DNA of 33,721 bases. It comes from Peptococcaceae bacterium BICA1-8 (GTDB lineage: Bacteria; Bacillota; Peptococcia; Peptococcales; BICA1-8). Below are positions 1 to 9,000 of this stretch, piece after piece. The DNA lies in the NCBI GenBank assembly GCA_000802045.1, contig JUEF01000157.1:1-33721 (forward strand), written 5' to 3'. The notes below the pieces were generated by a model, which searched no databases, was not told where the DNA came from, and worked only from the letters and a program-made list of their open reading frames with translations. The number at the start of each line of letters is the position of its first letter. Positions within the stretch are counted from its first letter, which is position 1. Position numbers and translations under genes: made by a program.

Positions 1-126
1 TTGTATCATTGGTAACAATCCAGTATCCATAAAATGAAGTAATTCTACCTCAGGCGCGATCTCTGAAAATGCCTTTTCAATAGGCTGTACTGCTGTTGTA
101 GTAGCATGTATCAACGCAGCTCTCAT
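1..126 (-). CDS. Aspartate/glutamate racemase family protein (N-terminal 42 residues; runs off left edge)
   Basis: The ATG is the complement of 124-126 and the frame stays open to base 1, so only 42 residues are visible. The protein begins MRAALIHATTTAVQPI, followed by a FSEIAPEVELLHFMD stretch. This resembles the start of Asp/Glu/hydantoin racemase family proteins, in which a first beta strand is followed by a T-rich loop and a helix. A GAGGAG ribosome binding site lies about 7 bases upstream. The catalytic cysteines of the family would lie outside the window, so the substrate cannot be told. The assignment rests on a short segment and is moderate only. It is separated from the PH-domain gene upstream of it by a terminator. 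Confidence 0.6.
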   Translation of the reverse strand, partial: MRAALIHATTTAVQPIEKAFSEIAPEVELLHFMDTGLLPMIQ

Positions 127-160
127 AGATATGCTCCTCTCTAATCGATAACTTTTGTCT

Positions 161-183
161 AAAAAAAAGAGCCCAAAGGCCCT
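161..183 (-). terminator. Rho-independent terminator of the PH-domain gene
   Basis: On the minus strand a stem AGGGCC/GGCTCT (one G-U pair, loop TTTG) is followed directly by a run of eight T. It lies 12 bases past the stop codon of the PH-domain gene and before the start of the racemase-family gene, so these two minus-strand genes are probably separate transcripts. Confidence 0.75.
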
Positions 184-194
184 ATAGCTGCTCA

Positions 195-572
195 TTACTT
201 CAATACATATGTAGCTAGAACGGCTTGTAATGCGTATATGTTAAGGCTTTTATTAAACTGCTTCCCAATAGGTGTTGGACTACCTGAAATCCATATTTTA
301 AGTTCAGCATCCAGGTCAAAGGTTCCTGTTGTCTCAATACTAAAATGCGTTATACTTTTATAAGGTATTGAATGGTACTCGCATTTTTTTCCTGTTAATC
401 CTTGTTTATCTATTAGGATCAACCTCTTGTTTGTAAAAATAAACATATCCCTGATAAGTTTGTAGGCTCTTTCTATGTTTTCATTCTCTCCAAGAACTTG
501 ATCGTATTCTTTTTGAACCTCTGTTATATTTACTTCTGATGCGTTTCCGAGTAAGGAATCAAACAAACCCAT
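195..572 (-). CDS. PH-domain (bPH_1/DUF1696-type) protein
   Basis: A 125-residue cytosolic protein beginning MGLFDSLLGNASE. The middle part alternates short beta strands (IRDMFIFTNKRLILID, then YHSIPYKSITHFSIET and LKIWISG) and a helix closes the protein. This is the layout of bacterial pleckstrin-homology-like proteins of the YvbH type, whose function is not established. The start at 572 was chosen because AAAGGGG sits 9 bases upstream. The frame is open for 23 more codons upstream, but the earlier ATG has no comparable binding site. It has its own terminator at 161-183. The fold assignment is fairly secure and the role is unknown. Confidence 0.75.
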   Translation of the reverse strand: MGLFDSLLGNASEVNITEVQKEYDQVLGENENIERAYKLIRDMFIFTNKRLILIDKQGLTGKKCEYHSIPYKSITHFSIETTGTFDLDAELKIWISGSPTPIGKQFNKSLNIYALQAVLATYVLK

Positions 573-694
573 ACTAGTCATCCCCTTTCGCCAGTTTTTA
601 GCTATTTCTGCAAAAGGAGATAAATTCCTTCTTTTTTTCAAATAACGTCCAACATGAAGTAGCTAAATGCAATAAAACTATTACTAATTTCTTA

Positions 695-703
695 TGGTAT
701 ACT
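695..703 (+). promoter_or_regulatory. Putative extended -10 promoter of the RACo-like gene
   Basis: TGGTATACT fits an extended -10 element (TG, one base, then TATACT). It lies about 45 bases before the ATG at 747 in the divergent gap between the PH-domain gene and the RACo-like gene. No good -35 box is seen at the usual distance, which is common for extended -10 promoters. This is inference from sequence only. Confidence 0.4.
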
Positions 704-746
704 GTACAAAAACAAAGTATCTTTTTGTAAAGGTGTGACAAATCCA

Positions 747-2324
747 ATGGATATAATTCTAAGTCGGGGTACAGAACTGATAACTGCACTTGACCCTTTA
801 ACCAAAAAATATTTTATTTCAGTTAACCCTCCTACACTACAGGATAACAGAGGTGACGCAGACAGATTAAGAAGTGCTATAACTCCTTTTTTAAGTAATC
901 AAAATCTAGAAATCCCTTTATCCTTATTACAGACTATCCCCCATATCTGTCGTACTGGTCAGTGGCAAGTAACTGTCACAATAGCTGAGTACAATGGATA
1001 TTCCCGTTTGATTTCAATAGAACCAGGTAACAGCTCTCTAAACTACGGGGTTGCATTTGATATAGGTACAACTACAGTAGTAGCTTATCTAGTTGATTTA
1101 TCTACTGGTCAAGTATTAGGTACATCATCAGATTATAATGGACAAATTAAATATGGTGATACTATTTTAGACAGGATTCAATATGCTTACTCCCCGGAAA
1201 ATTTAAGAGAATTACAGGCAACTACCATGAAAAGTTTAAATTCTCTTATTTCAGATTTAATATTAAAAACTAGAGTAGCTAAAGAAACAGTTACCGCTTG
1301 TTCTATTAGTGGCAATACCACTATGATTCACTTTGCCCTAGGACTTGACCCATCTAGGATCTGTCAAGAGCCCTACATTCCAGTAGTTAATAGTGCTGGC
1401 TATTTTCGGGCACAAGATTTAGGACTGATGATAAACTCTAATGGTATCGTATATTTCCTACCTAGTATAGGTAGTTATGTTGGTGGTGACGTTATTGCTG
1501 GTGTTGTTGTAAGCGGTATGCATAATAATGAAGAAATCTCCATGCTGGTTGACATTGGAACTAACGGCGAAATAGTACTAGGTAACTCCGACTGGTTAGT
1601 TGCTTGTGCTGGAGCAGCTGGCCCTGCCTTGGAAGGTGGTGTAGTAAAGTGGGGCATGCGAGCAACTAATGGAGCAATTGACAAAGTTAGCATCGATTCT
1701 GCCACCGGTAAAATCAACTACACGACCATCGGCAATACTAAACCCTATGGAATTTGCGGTTCCGGTTTAGTTGACTGTATAGCAGAGTTTTTACTAAACG
1801 GAGTTATTGACAGAACAGGTAAATTCAAAAATAACATCAGTCACATTACCATAGTGCCCGCCAGTGAGTCGGCTCAGGGTGAAGATATTATTATTAGTCA
1901 AAACGATATAAAAAACTTAATACGCACTAAAGGAGCAGTCAACGCTTCAGTTGAGGTACTCTTACAAAGTGTAGGCTGCTCTTTAAGCCAAATAAAGTTT
2001 TTTTATGCTGCAGGAGCCTTCGGCAATTATTTAGATAAAGAGTCTGCTATTACTATTGGTCTTTATCCGGACTTACCCCGCAATCAGATTATCAAAATCG
2101 GTAATAGCTCAGGCGAAGGAGCTAAATTAGCTCTTCTTTCCCAAGAAAAAAGACAAGAGATGGAAGCAGTAGCTAAGAAAATAACTTATTTTGAAATGAA
2201 TGTCAATCAGGACTTTATGAACGAATTTACCGCTGGACTATTTTTGCCTCATAGCAACTTAGATGCATATCCCAGTATCAAAGCTAAGCTGAATAACTAT
2301 AAAAGGCAGCTTATATGGAAATAG
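747..2324 (+). CDS. RACo-like ASKHA-family ATPase (DUF4445), without an N-terminal ferredoxin domain
   Basis: RACo/RamA proteins use ATP to re-reduce inactive Co(II) corrinoid proteins in acetogenesis and methyl transfer. This 525-residue protein has the middle domain and a full C-terminal ASKHA domain. Visible motifs are phosphate-1 (AFDIGTTTVVAYLVD), SGNTTMIHF, phosphate-2 (LVDIGTNGEIV), ACAGAAGPALEGG, CGSGLVD and YAAGAFGNYL. Typical RACo proteins are about 600-650 residues and begin with a [2Fe-2S] domain of roughly 90 residues. Here that domain is missing, and nothing resembling it lies in the 100 bases upstream. The ATG at 747 has AAAGGTG about 11 bases upstream; a GTG at 735 is possible but overlaps that site. 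No corrinoid protein or methyltransferase gene is adjacent, so the partner is unknown. The family call is secure and the exact role is not. Confidence 0.85.
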   Translation: MDIILSRGTELITALDPLTKKYFISVNPPTLQDNRGDADRLRSAITPFLSNQNLEIPLSLLQTIPHICRTGQWQVTVTIAEYNGYSRLISIEPGNSSLNYGVAFDIGTTTVVAYLVDLSTGQVLGTSSDYNGQIKYGDTILDRIQYAYSPENLRELQATTMKSLNSLISDLILKTRVAKETVTACSISGNTTMIHFALGLDPSRICQEPYIPVVNSAGYFRAQDLGLMINSNGIVYFLPSIGSYVGGDVIAGVVVSGMHNNEEISMLVDIGTNGEIVLGNSDWLVACAGAAGPALEGGVVKWGMRATNGAIDKVSIDSATGKINYTTIGNTKPYGICGSGLVDCIAEFLLNGVIDRTGKFKNNISHITIVPASESAQGEDIIISQNDIKNLIRTKGAVNASVEVLLQSVGCSLSQIKFFYAAGAFGNYLDKESAITIGLYPDLPRNQIIKIGNSSGEGAKLALLSQEKRQEMEAVAKKITYFEMNVNQDFMNEFTAGLFLPHSNLDAYPSIKAKLNNYKRQLIWK

Positions 2325-2331
2325 CAATAAA

Positions 2332-2364
2332 TATGACACCTGCGGCTCTTGCCGCTGGTGTCAT
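2332..2364. terminator. Hairpin between convergent genes, likely two-way terminator
   Basis: An inverted repeat of about 13 bp (TGACACC, T-T mismatch, GCGGC, loop TCTT, then the complement) fills the gap between the RACo-like gene on the plus strand and the ADP-ribosylglycohydrolase gene on the minus strand. The flanking T-tracts are short on both sides, so efficiency is uncertain. Confidence 0.6.
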
Positions 2365-2374
2365 TAACTCTCCA

Positions 2375-3157
2375 TCAATGCTTTTCAAAATCTATCACAA
2401 TCCTTCTTAACCTGTCATCTAATTTTGCAAGTGCCATTTCCCGTAAATTCTCAGGGATTCCGTAATAAGCCTCAGCAATGCTTCCGGTAATTGCTGCTAG
2501 CGTGTCGCTATCTCCACCAATTGAAATGGCATTTCTTATTGCATCTTCAAAGCTTTCTGCTTCTATAAATGCCACAATAGCTTGAGGAACTGTTCCCGCA
2601 CAGGTTTCATCAAACTCATATGTATCCCGTATTTCAGCTAAAGTAAAATTCAATATATAATAATTCTTCTGAATAAAGTCTTTAATTTCATTAATGCTCT
2701 TTTTCTGTCTAGCCATAAATATTGCAGCAGCAACTGCCTGTGCACCTTTAATCCCATCCGGGTGATTATGGGTTACTTCAGCACTATTTTTAGCAAGCCT
2801 TAAAACAATTTCCAGATCATCAGACATCCATGCCACTGGTGATACTCTCATCGCTGACCCATTTCCATAGCTATTGTACGGAGCTTGATTCTGGTCAAAG
2901 AGCCACTGTCTAAACATACCCCCATACCCACAGTTAGGATACTGTCTGCCTAGCTCCAGCATTTGCTTAATAATTTGGAACCTTGTGTCTTCCTCATCAT
3001 TAAGATTGGAATTCATCAACCCTTGGGCAACAGCACAAGTCATTACCGAATCATCTGTAAAAAATGATTTACTATTAAATATCTCAAAATCTTTGGTTTT
3101 GAGATTATCCCACTCATATATTGAGCCGATAATATCACCAATTATAGCACCAAGCAT
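2375..3157 (-). CDS. ADP-ribosylglycohydrolase family protein
   Basis: A 260-residue protein of the DraG/crystallin-J1 family, which hydrolyses ADP-ribose from proteins or small ADP-ribosyl compounds using two Mg ions. It begins MLGAIIGDIIGSIYEW (the family's GxxxGDxxG start), has the metal motif FFTDDSVMT at about 32-40, GNGSAMRVSP at about 98-107, HNHPDG at about 130-135 and the second metal motif GGDSDT at 214-219. The length and all metal ligands look intact, so the enzyme should be active. AGGTGGTG lies 7 bases before the ATG. No ADP-ribosyltransferase (DraT) or nitrogenase gene is nearby, so the target is unknown; a housekeeping role is as likely as a regulatory one. Confidence 0.9.
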   Translation of the reverse strand: MLGAIIGDIIGSIYEWDNLKTKDFEIFNSKSFFTDDSVMTCAVAQGLMNSNLNDEEDTRFQIIKQMLELGRQYPNCGYGGMFRQWLFDQNQAPYNSYGNGSAMRVSPVAWMSDDLEIVLRLAKNSAEVTHNHPDGIKGAQAVAAAIFMARQKKSINEIKDFIQKNYYILNFTLAEIRDTYEFDETCAGTVPQAIVAFIEAESFEDAIRNAISIGGDSDTLAAITGSIAEAYYGIPENLREMALAKLDDRLRRIVIDFEKH

Positions 3158-3247
3158 AATTTACACCACCTATAACATCTCCCTATTAACAAAAGCCACA
3201 GGAGCTAAAATGCCATAAATTCCATTTATTCACCTCCCTTGGGCGTT

Positions 3248-3625
3248 TTAAACACTAACTTGCTTTCGGAAATAGTCCCTTTTTATATAGGTATAAATTA
3301 ATACTATGGCTGACCATATTGCATTCCCTAAGAATGGTTGACTATTGTATTGAGTTAATAAATTCATACTTACAACTAAAAAGAGTAAAGAATAAATTAT
3401 CATAGACCAGTAAGCCCATTTTCTTAACTTTAAGTAACCCATTGCTAAGATAAATGACACTATTGCTATAAATACTCTCACGGCAGTCTCCGGAATATTT
3501 GGAACCCCAAATCTAATAGCCATCCCTATATCCTGCTTTGTACCCAATGATATTAGTAGTATAACAGCTCCGAAAATATAGAAGTATCCAATAAACGCTA
3601 TTCCTTTTGGCCTTTTATTGCTCAC
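3248..3625 (-). CDS. Small integral membrane protein, unknown function
   Basis: A 125-residue hydrophobic protein with a basic start (MSNKRPKGIAF) and about four predicted membrane helices (near 9-26, 45-62, 69-87 and 101-112). It ends with a charged tail, IKRDYFRKQVSV. The start codon is GTG at 3625 with only a weak GGATG site upstream. It lies downstream of a strong terminator at 3655-3686, so it probably has its own promoter or depends on read-through. I do not recognise the family and no catalytic motif is seen. Confidence 0.6.
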   Translation of the reverse strand: MSNKRPKGIAFIGYFYIFGAVILLISLGTKQDIGMAIRFGVPNIPETAVRVFIAIVSFILAMGYLKLRKWAYWSMIIYSLLFLVVSMNLLTQYNSQPFLGNAIWSAIVLIYTYIKRDYFRKQVSV

Positions 3626-3654
3626 TTAAAGTCACATCCATTTCTTTAAAAAGA

Positions 3655-3686
3655 TACCCAAAAATATTTTACAATATTTTTGGGTA
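3655..3686 (-). terminator. Rho-independent terminator with a 14-bp perfect stem
   Basis: A perfect 14-bp inverted repeat (TACCCAAAAATATT, loop TTAC, then its complement) is followed on the minus strand by TCTTTTTAAA. It lies downstream of the small gene ending at 3773 and upstream of the membrane-protein gene, so it should end the lipoprotein-region transcript. Confidence 0.7.
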
Positions 3687-3772
3687 TTTTACTAAAAATT
3701 TCACTCATATATACATCTATTTACGAAATATTAGAATAAAAAATCGCATTATACCTTTCCTCATTAAAATCT

Positions 3773-4030
3773 TTACCATATCTTAAAGGTCTTGATAATC
3801 TCGTCAAATTTTCCCTCCATAGCTCTGAATTTCTCTTTTAATTGTTCCGAGGCATCATATGAAATTTGGACATCTGTCCCATGAGCCCAACCGAAATAAT
3901 AGTTTTCGTTTTCTCCTAAATATCTTAAGTTATAGGTTTCCTCTCTTTCCTTCATGCTTTCTTTTGAAGATTCTTTTTTGTCATAGACTTCAATTCTTGC
4001 AATTATACCGATAGTTGTTTCTGTAGACAT
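3773..4030 (-). CDS. Hypothetical protein, probably the C-terminal part of a frameshifted lipoprotein
   Basis: An 85-residue, soluble, strongly charged protein from the ATG at 4030 (MSTETTIGIIARIEVYD). AAAGAG about 9 bases upstream is a weak binding site. The frame is open further upstream to about 4075, just where the short lipoprotein frame stops at 4069. Reading the lipoprotein and shifting by one base at that point gives a smooth protein (IIYES, then QIENMVYFIYKEIQ). A single-base deletion splitting one lipoprotein of about 130 residues is therefore plausible. I do not recognise the domain. If the split is real, this part may not be translated, or may be translated only from the weak internal start. 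Confidence 0.45.
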   Translation of the reverse strand: MSTETTIGIIARIEVYDKKESSKESMKEREETYNLRYLGENENYYFGWAHGTDVQISYDASEQLKEKFRAMEGKFDEIIKTFKIW

Positions 4031-4068
4031 ATTCTGAATCTCTTTATAGATAAAATATACCATGTTTT

Positions 4069-4188
4069 CTATTTGTCACTTTCATAGATAATATCTTGGT
4101 TTGTCTTCTCACTACATGCACCAAGTAGCATAGCACCACTGACAACTACAACTAATAAAACTATTGACATTAATATACTATACTTCAT
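4069..4188 (-). CDS. Small lipoprotein (39 residues), likely N-terminal part of a split gene
   Basis: This short gene has a good binding site (GGTGG six bases before the ATG). It encodes a basic start (MKYS), a hydrophobic core (LLVVVVSGAMLLG) and a lipobox LLGAC, followed by SEKTNQDIIYESDK and a TAG stop. The pattern is a type II signal peptide with lipidation expected on Cys25. Thirty-nine residues is very short for a lipoprotein, and the neighbouring frame continues without a stop. The gene is therefore probably the front half of a frameshifted lipoprotein rather than a complete one. Confidence 0.55.
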   Translation of the reverse strand: MKYSILMSIVLLVVVVSGAMLLGACSEKTNQDIIYESDK

Positions 4189-4481
4189 AATTGCCACCAT
4201 CCCTTTAATAGTTTCTTTGTTTTTAGAAATAAATCTCACTACCAAATCTTAACAAAACATAACCTTATCCTCGGAAATGATGTTAAGCCCCTAAGCAGTC
4301 TCCAGAAGTTCATCGTTCTTAAAGCCTTGATGTCCTTTTAGTTATCTGGCAAATCCTTTTGTTGGCTGAAGGCGCACATAAATAAGCCGCTGACTATGTC
4401 AGCGACCTATTATAAGTCTTATTTATTCCCTCATCATAGGCTTACCTCAATAATTGACAGAGAGTCATAATTTTAGAGTTC
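4189..4481. other. Intergenic stretch without a recognisable gene
   Basis: Only short reading frames occur here and none has a binding site or a recognisable product. The right part holds the hairpin at 4388-4404. The rest shows no repeat or motif that I can support; it may contain the promoter of the small lipoprotein gene. Confidence 0.5.
4388..4404 (-). terminator. Hairpin downstream of the YjiH-family gene
   Basis: A perfect 7-bp stem CGCTGAC, loop ATA on the minus strand, then GTCAGCG, is followed by GCTTATTTATG. It lies about 80 bases after the stop codon of the YjiH-family gene and is its most likely terminator, although the T-run is interrupted. Confidence 0.45.
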
Positions 4482-5804
4482 TTATAGGATTAATAAAGCA
4501 AATGGAGCAGCAAGAACGATGGTCAGGATACATCTTTGCAGCCAGATTATTACCATCTCTGTAACAGTAATTGGTATTTCTGTTGCCAAAATACAAGGAA
4601 TTGATGCAGAGAAAAACAACACTGAAGAAACTGCCAGAACACCCACAACATATTTAGTAACTAAAGATGCCTTTGCTACTAATAGTGCGGGAAGAAACAT
4701 TTCTGCAATACTCATCGAGGCTGCCTTAGCAGCAAGCATTGGTTCCGGAACCTGAAATATTGCTGTAAAGGGATAGAAGATATAGCCTAGTAAATCAAAT
4801 AAAGGTGTATACTCCGCCAACAGAAGCCCTATTAAACCCACAGACATAATGGATGGGAGTATACCCATAGCCATCATAAAACCATCTTTTAAGTTTTCAA
4901 TAATACCCTCTATAAAGCCCTTTGATCTGCTTGTTGCAGTTATTCCCTCTTCCCAAGCATGCTGTAAAAGGTTACCCGAAAAATCAGGCTCGGGTTCTCC
5001 TTGACCATCAAAGTAAGTGTCAGGTTTTTTGGATAATGGCCAAATTCTAACAGTAATAGCTGTGACAATAAAGGTAATTGCCAGGGTAGACCAGAAATAA
5101 AAATTCCACATTTCCATCATACCAAGGGTACGGGCAACAATAATCATAAAGGTAGCAGAAACAGTAGAAAAACCGGTGGCAATTATAGCCGCTTCTTTTG
5201 CGGTATACTTCCCTTGCTTATAGACCCTATTGGTAATTACTAAACCCAGTGAGTAGCTTCCTACAAAAGAAGCAACCGCATCAATGGCTGAACGTCCGGG
5301 AGTTTTAAAGATTGGTCGCATAACTGGCCTCATAATTACTCCAATAAATTCCAATAAACCATAACCAACCAGAAACGCAAGGAATACTGATCCTATAGGC
5401 ACTATTAAACCAACAGGAATAACCAGGGAATTAAAAAGAAATGGTCCCATATTTTTTGCTAAAAGCCATTGAGGTCCAGTATTAAAGAAAATTAAGAATG
5501 CAACTACTATTCCCACAAGCTTAAGAACAGAAAAAATCATATCAACCGTTGATTTATTCCATGTTTTCTTAATAAAAGGAAATATCCCACCAATAATTAT
5601 GACAATGAGTGCATATACTCTAGCTACTGAAGCAAAATCTGCTCTTATAATACTTACGATATGGTCTAAGGGAATGGAAGTTCTATCTTGAAAAGAAACA
5701 GGGATAAAGAACATAAAAATACCTATTGCACTAAAACAAAGAAACTTTAAAATATTAGCTGTTGTAATAATCTGTTTTGTAGATGTTGGTTTTACTTCAA
5801 GCAC
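4482..5804 (-). CDS. YjiH-family membrane protein (nucleoside-recognition/GATE domain), candidate histidine or urocanate transporter
   Basis: A 440-residue polytopic membrane protein with about ten hydrophobic segments. It contains the paired gate-like repeats of the YjiH family (SAIDAVASFVGSYSLGLVI near 180-200 and AAKASMSIAEMFLPALLVAK in the second half) and a soluble loop rich in acidic residues (GQGEPEPDFSGN). The substrate of this family is not established. The start is GTG at 5804 with CCCTCC (GGAGGG on the coding strand) at the ideal six-base spacing. It is the last gene of the histidine block, and its promoter carries a repeat closely matching the one at the hutU promoter. I therefore infer, without direct proof, that it imports histidine, urocanate or a related compound. 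Confidence 0.7.
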   Translation of the reverse strand: MLEVKPTSTKQIITTANILKFLCFSAIGIFMFFIPVSFQDRTSIPLDHIVSIIRADFASVARVYALIVIIIGGIFPFIKKTWNKSTVDMIFSVLKLVGIVVAFLIFFNTGPQWLLAKNMGPFLFNSLVIPVGLIVPIGSVFLAFLVGYGLLEFIGVIMRPVMRPIFKTPGRSAIDAVASFVGSYSLGLVITNRVYKQGKYTAKEAAIIATGFSTVSATFMIIVARTLGMMEMWNFYFWSTLAITFIVTAITVRIWPLSKKPDTYFDGQGEPEPDFSGNLLQHAWEEGITATSRSKGFIEGIIENLKDGFMMAMGILPSIMSVGLIGLLLAEYTPLFDLLGYIFYPFTAIFQVPEPMLAAKAASMSIAEMFLPALLVAKASLVTKYVVGVLAVSSVLFFSASIPCILATEIPITVTEMVIIWLQRCILTIVLAAPFALLIL

Positions 5805-5882
5805 ATAAATCCCTCCTTATAATATGAATAAAACTGCAATTAATAAATAAACATCCACCTCCATTTTCCTATATTTAAAATT

Positions 5883-5915
5883 ATTATAATAATAACCCGT
5901 CGATAGAACGTCGAA
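5883..5915 (-). promoter_or_regulatory. yjiH promoter with an 11-bp-period direct repeat (candidate SARP operator)
   Basis: On the minus strand two TCGACG cores lie exactly 11 bases apart (coordinates 5909-5914 and 5898-5903), followed 9 bases later by a perfect TATAAT (5883-5888). The -35 region is poor at normal spacing, as expected for an activator-dependent promoter. GACGTTCTATCGACG here and GACGATTTAGTGACG before hutU match at 11 of 15 positions. The arrangement fits SARP boxes, which are short direct repeats with 11-bp period just upstream of the -10 box. Confidence 0.5.
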
Positions 5916-5963
5916 AATTAAAATATTAAAAATTTTTGCAATTATTATTTTGTTTTTCTAGTT

Positions 5964-6003
5964 AAAAAAGCAGAGCACTTCAAGTTGAATGCCCTGCTTT
6001 TTT
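5964..6003 (-). terminator. Rho-independent terminator of the SARP-like regulator gene
   Basis: A long hairpin (AAAAAAGCAG arm, a mismatch, GCA, then a TTCAA/TTGAA top) starts at the regulator's stop codon. On the minus strand it ends in a T-tract. It separates the regulator transcript from the yjiH promoter just downstream. Confidence 0.75.
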
Positions 6004-9000
6004 TAGGTAGCCTTTTCTATTAGTCCCTTTAAAATATCAATCTCATAGCAATAAAGAACTTTATTCAAATATTCTAAACCTTTAACACTATAGTAATCTA
6101 CCTGTTGACTAAGTTTTTCATGAAATATGTCATATAATTCCACTTCTTCTTCCATCATCAATCTTATTTCTGCTTTTACCCTAAAAAGTATTCCCATTTC
6201 ATAAGGGCTTTTGATTTTTATTCCATACTCCTCCGCAGTTACTAGGTGCCTAAGAGCTTGCAGGTAGTCCTTTTTCATAACTAAAAGTAATGACATATAT
6301 GCCTCGGCTATGGACCTATGCCAAACAACATCATATTCCCTATAATATTTCAAAGCTTTATTAAAATATTCAAAAGCACATTGATTATCTCCCAGATCAA
6401 AGGCTGCCTGCCCCGCACAGGTGTTGAAAAATGAAAAAGAAACAGGCATAGAAAATCGTTCACAAAAGGCTATGGCTTTTTGGTAATAAACTAACGCTTT
6501 TGCATACTCCCTCTGATATCTTTTAACTTCTCCCAAATAATTGTAACAGGCAGCAATATTCATATTAAAATTGCGGGAGAGGGTATTGTTTTCACAATAT
6601 GAGTCAATAGACTCCCAAAAACAAGCTTCAGCCTCATCATATTGACCCATCATCAAGTGATATAAACCTTGGAATCGTAGCAATATACCGGATAAATTGA
6701 TAGCGCCCTTCTCTAGAGCTCTTTCTTTAGATAGGTTTACGTATTTTCCCATTTCCTGGGTCTGATGGGTTTGAATAGAATAATAGATCATCTGACGATA
6801 ACCCTTTAAGAGAAAATCATTATCGTCAGTCTCCTCTGCTAGTGAAATTAATTCGGATATTAAAGGGATGCCTGTTTCATAGCTTCCTTCCCGGATAAGG
6901 TATCTAGCCTTGAGATGAAGATAAGCCATCTTTAACCTGATATATTCTTCTGTTTCAGGAAAATCTCTTATTTCATCCATTAGTCTCTCTATTTCACCGA
7001 AAAAATCTAAAACTTGTCCACCCATGATACCAGAGGCATTTACTACTTTATGGGGAAAATCAATAACCACCGGAAAAAGTTCGTGATAAAAATCTAAATA
7101 GGCATTAAGGTTTTTCATACTATATTTCAGAGCTAATAAAGGGACACCTCCCTTGGTAAAATGATAAACCAAAGTTGAATAAACCAACATATCCCGGTAA
7201 TCAAGATTTAGACTATTTTCCAATAACAAAGCAATTTTATAATGAAGGTGCCGACGTCTAGCAGCAGATTGGTTTAAGTAAATAAATTCTCGAAGCTTAA
7301 GATGGGTAAATTCTACGCTTATTTTTTCATGTTCCGAAATCTCCCTAATTATACATTTTCCTTGGAGCTCCTCAATTAAATCAAATAATTCCAAAGTTTG
7401 TTTGCCGCTTATTTCAGCTAACAAATCAATAGATACCCTATGGAAAAACAGAGAAATTAGGTTGAGAAGCTTTATACCTCCCGGGGAAATATCTAAAAAG
7501 CGGCTTTTTAAAACATCCTGTATTTTTTCAGACATACTGTTAGGACTTCCTTTAATCCGTATATTATTAATATACTCCGACAGGAAAAAAGCATTGCCTT
7601 CGGTTTCTTTATAGATATTCTGCATCTGCTCTTGGCTTAATTTTATTTTAGGAAGAGCTCTAATAATAAACTCTCCCGTCTCGTTTTCTGTGAAGCGGGT
7701 AAGAATTATACGGGTTAATTTATTTTCTTTGACTAAAGGAATAAACCACGGATCAATTTTCTCACCGTAACCTTCTCGACAGGTTGCAATCAGTAATACA
7801 TCGGATTTTATACTGGTTAGAATAATGCTTTTTAGGAGTGCCCAACTCATAGCATCCATCCACTGTATATCTTCAAAAATAATAATTGTCTTTCCTTTTC
7901 GGGAGACCATTAGCATGATACCTATCATTACTTCCATTACTGCCCTATAGAGAAAACCCGTTTCCTTATCCTCTGGTGAAAAAAGGGTCTGGTCTGGATA
8001 AGATAGTGAAAAACTGGGGAACAGGGACGTGATTGTTTTTTGCCAGGCTTCTGGTATCTCAATTTCTTCCTCTCTAATTATATCGGCAAGCCTAGAAAGT
8101 ATTGGATTCCAGGGCTTTAAGGGATAATCTACCTCAGCCTGATAGCAGTTCGCTTCCATAAGGAAAACTTGACTAGTATCCACTTTCTCCACGAAAACTT
8201 CCTTTAATTTCGTCTTACCAATACCTGCTTCTCCAAAAATTATTAAGGCTTTAGATTCGCCTTTTTCATAAAAGGCTTTTAGATGTTCTTCTAAAAAATC
8301 CATTTCTCTTTGTCGTCCATAGAAGAAAGAATCCGATGATTTTAATTGACTAAAATAAGGCTTGTTACGTTTGGTTAAAATATTCTTATAAAGCATGGTT
8401 GTCTGTTCTTCAGGTTTAATTCCCAGTTCTCGGTCAAGAATATCCTTCAACTTTTCGAATAAAGCTATTCCCTTATTATATAATCCTTTTTCCCTGTAAT
8501 ACTCCATCAAAAAACGATAAGCTCTCTCATCAAACTCATCCGCCTCTATAATTCTGTGGGCATATTCATCTATTTTTTCTTCCCAATGATTATTTCTAGC
8601 TTCCTGCAGCTCTTTATAAATACATTTAACAAAGGTATCTCTATAATATTCTCTTTTACTTACCACCCATTCTTCGAAGGCTTCTCCATCTCTAAGGAAA
8701 AAACCTTTCAAAAAAGGACCCTGGTAGGAAGCCAATGCCCCGGGTCCCCCTTTATTAAATTCATATACATCACAAGCAATATGAATCCCTGGATTTAATA
8801 TGATAATTGATTTTTGAGGTGAAATAAGGATTTCTTCCTCAAAAGCCTGTCTAATCTTATATAGGGCATTGCGAAGGTTTTTCTTGGCAGTTACATCATC
8901 TAGCTCGCCCCAGAAAAGGTGGACCAGTTCATCTCTGGTAGCCTGCCGATTAACCACAAGATAATAAAGGAGGGCTTCAGCTTTTCGAAAGGGGAATATA

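Noticed and set aside
735-746. GTG start giving four more residues for the RACo-like protein
   Set aside because: The GTG overlaps the AAAGGTG binding site that serves the ATG at 747.
598-789. 63-codon minus-strand frame upstream of the PH-domain gene
   Set aside because: It overlaps the RACo-like gene start and its promoter, has no binding site and no recognisable product.
4189-4387. Possible transposase remnant upstream of the small lipoprotein gene
   Set aside because: Translations in all frames gave only short, unrecognisable peptides.
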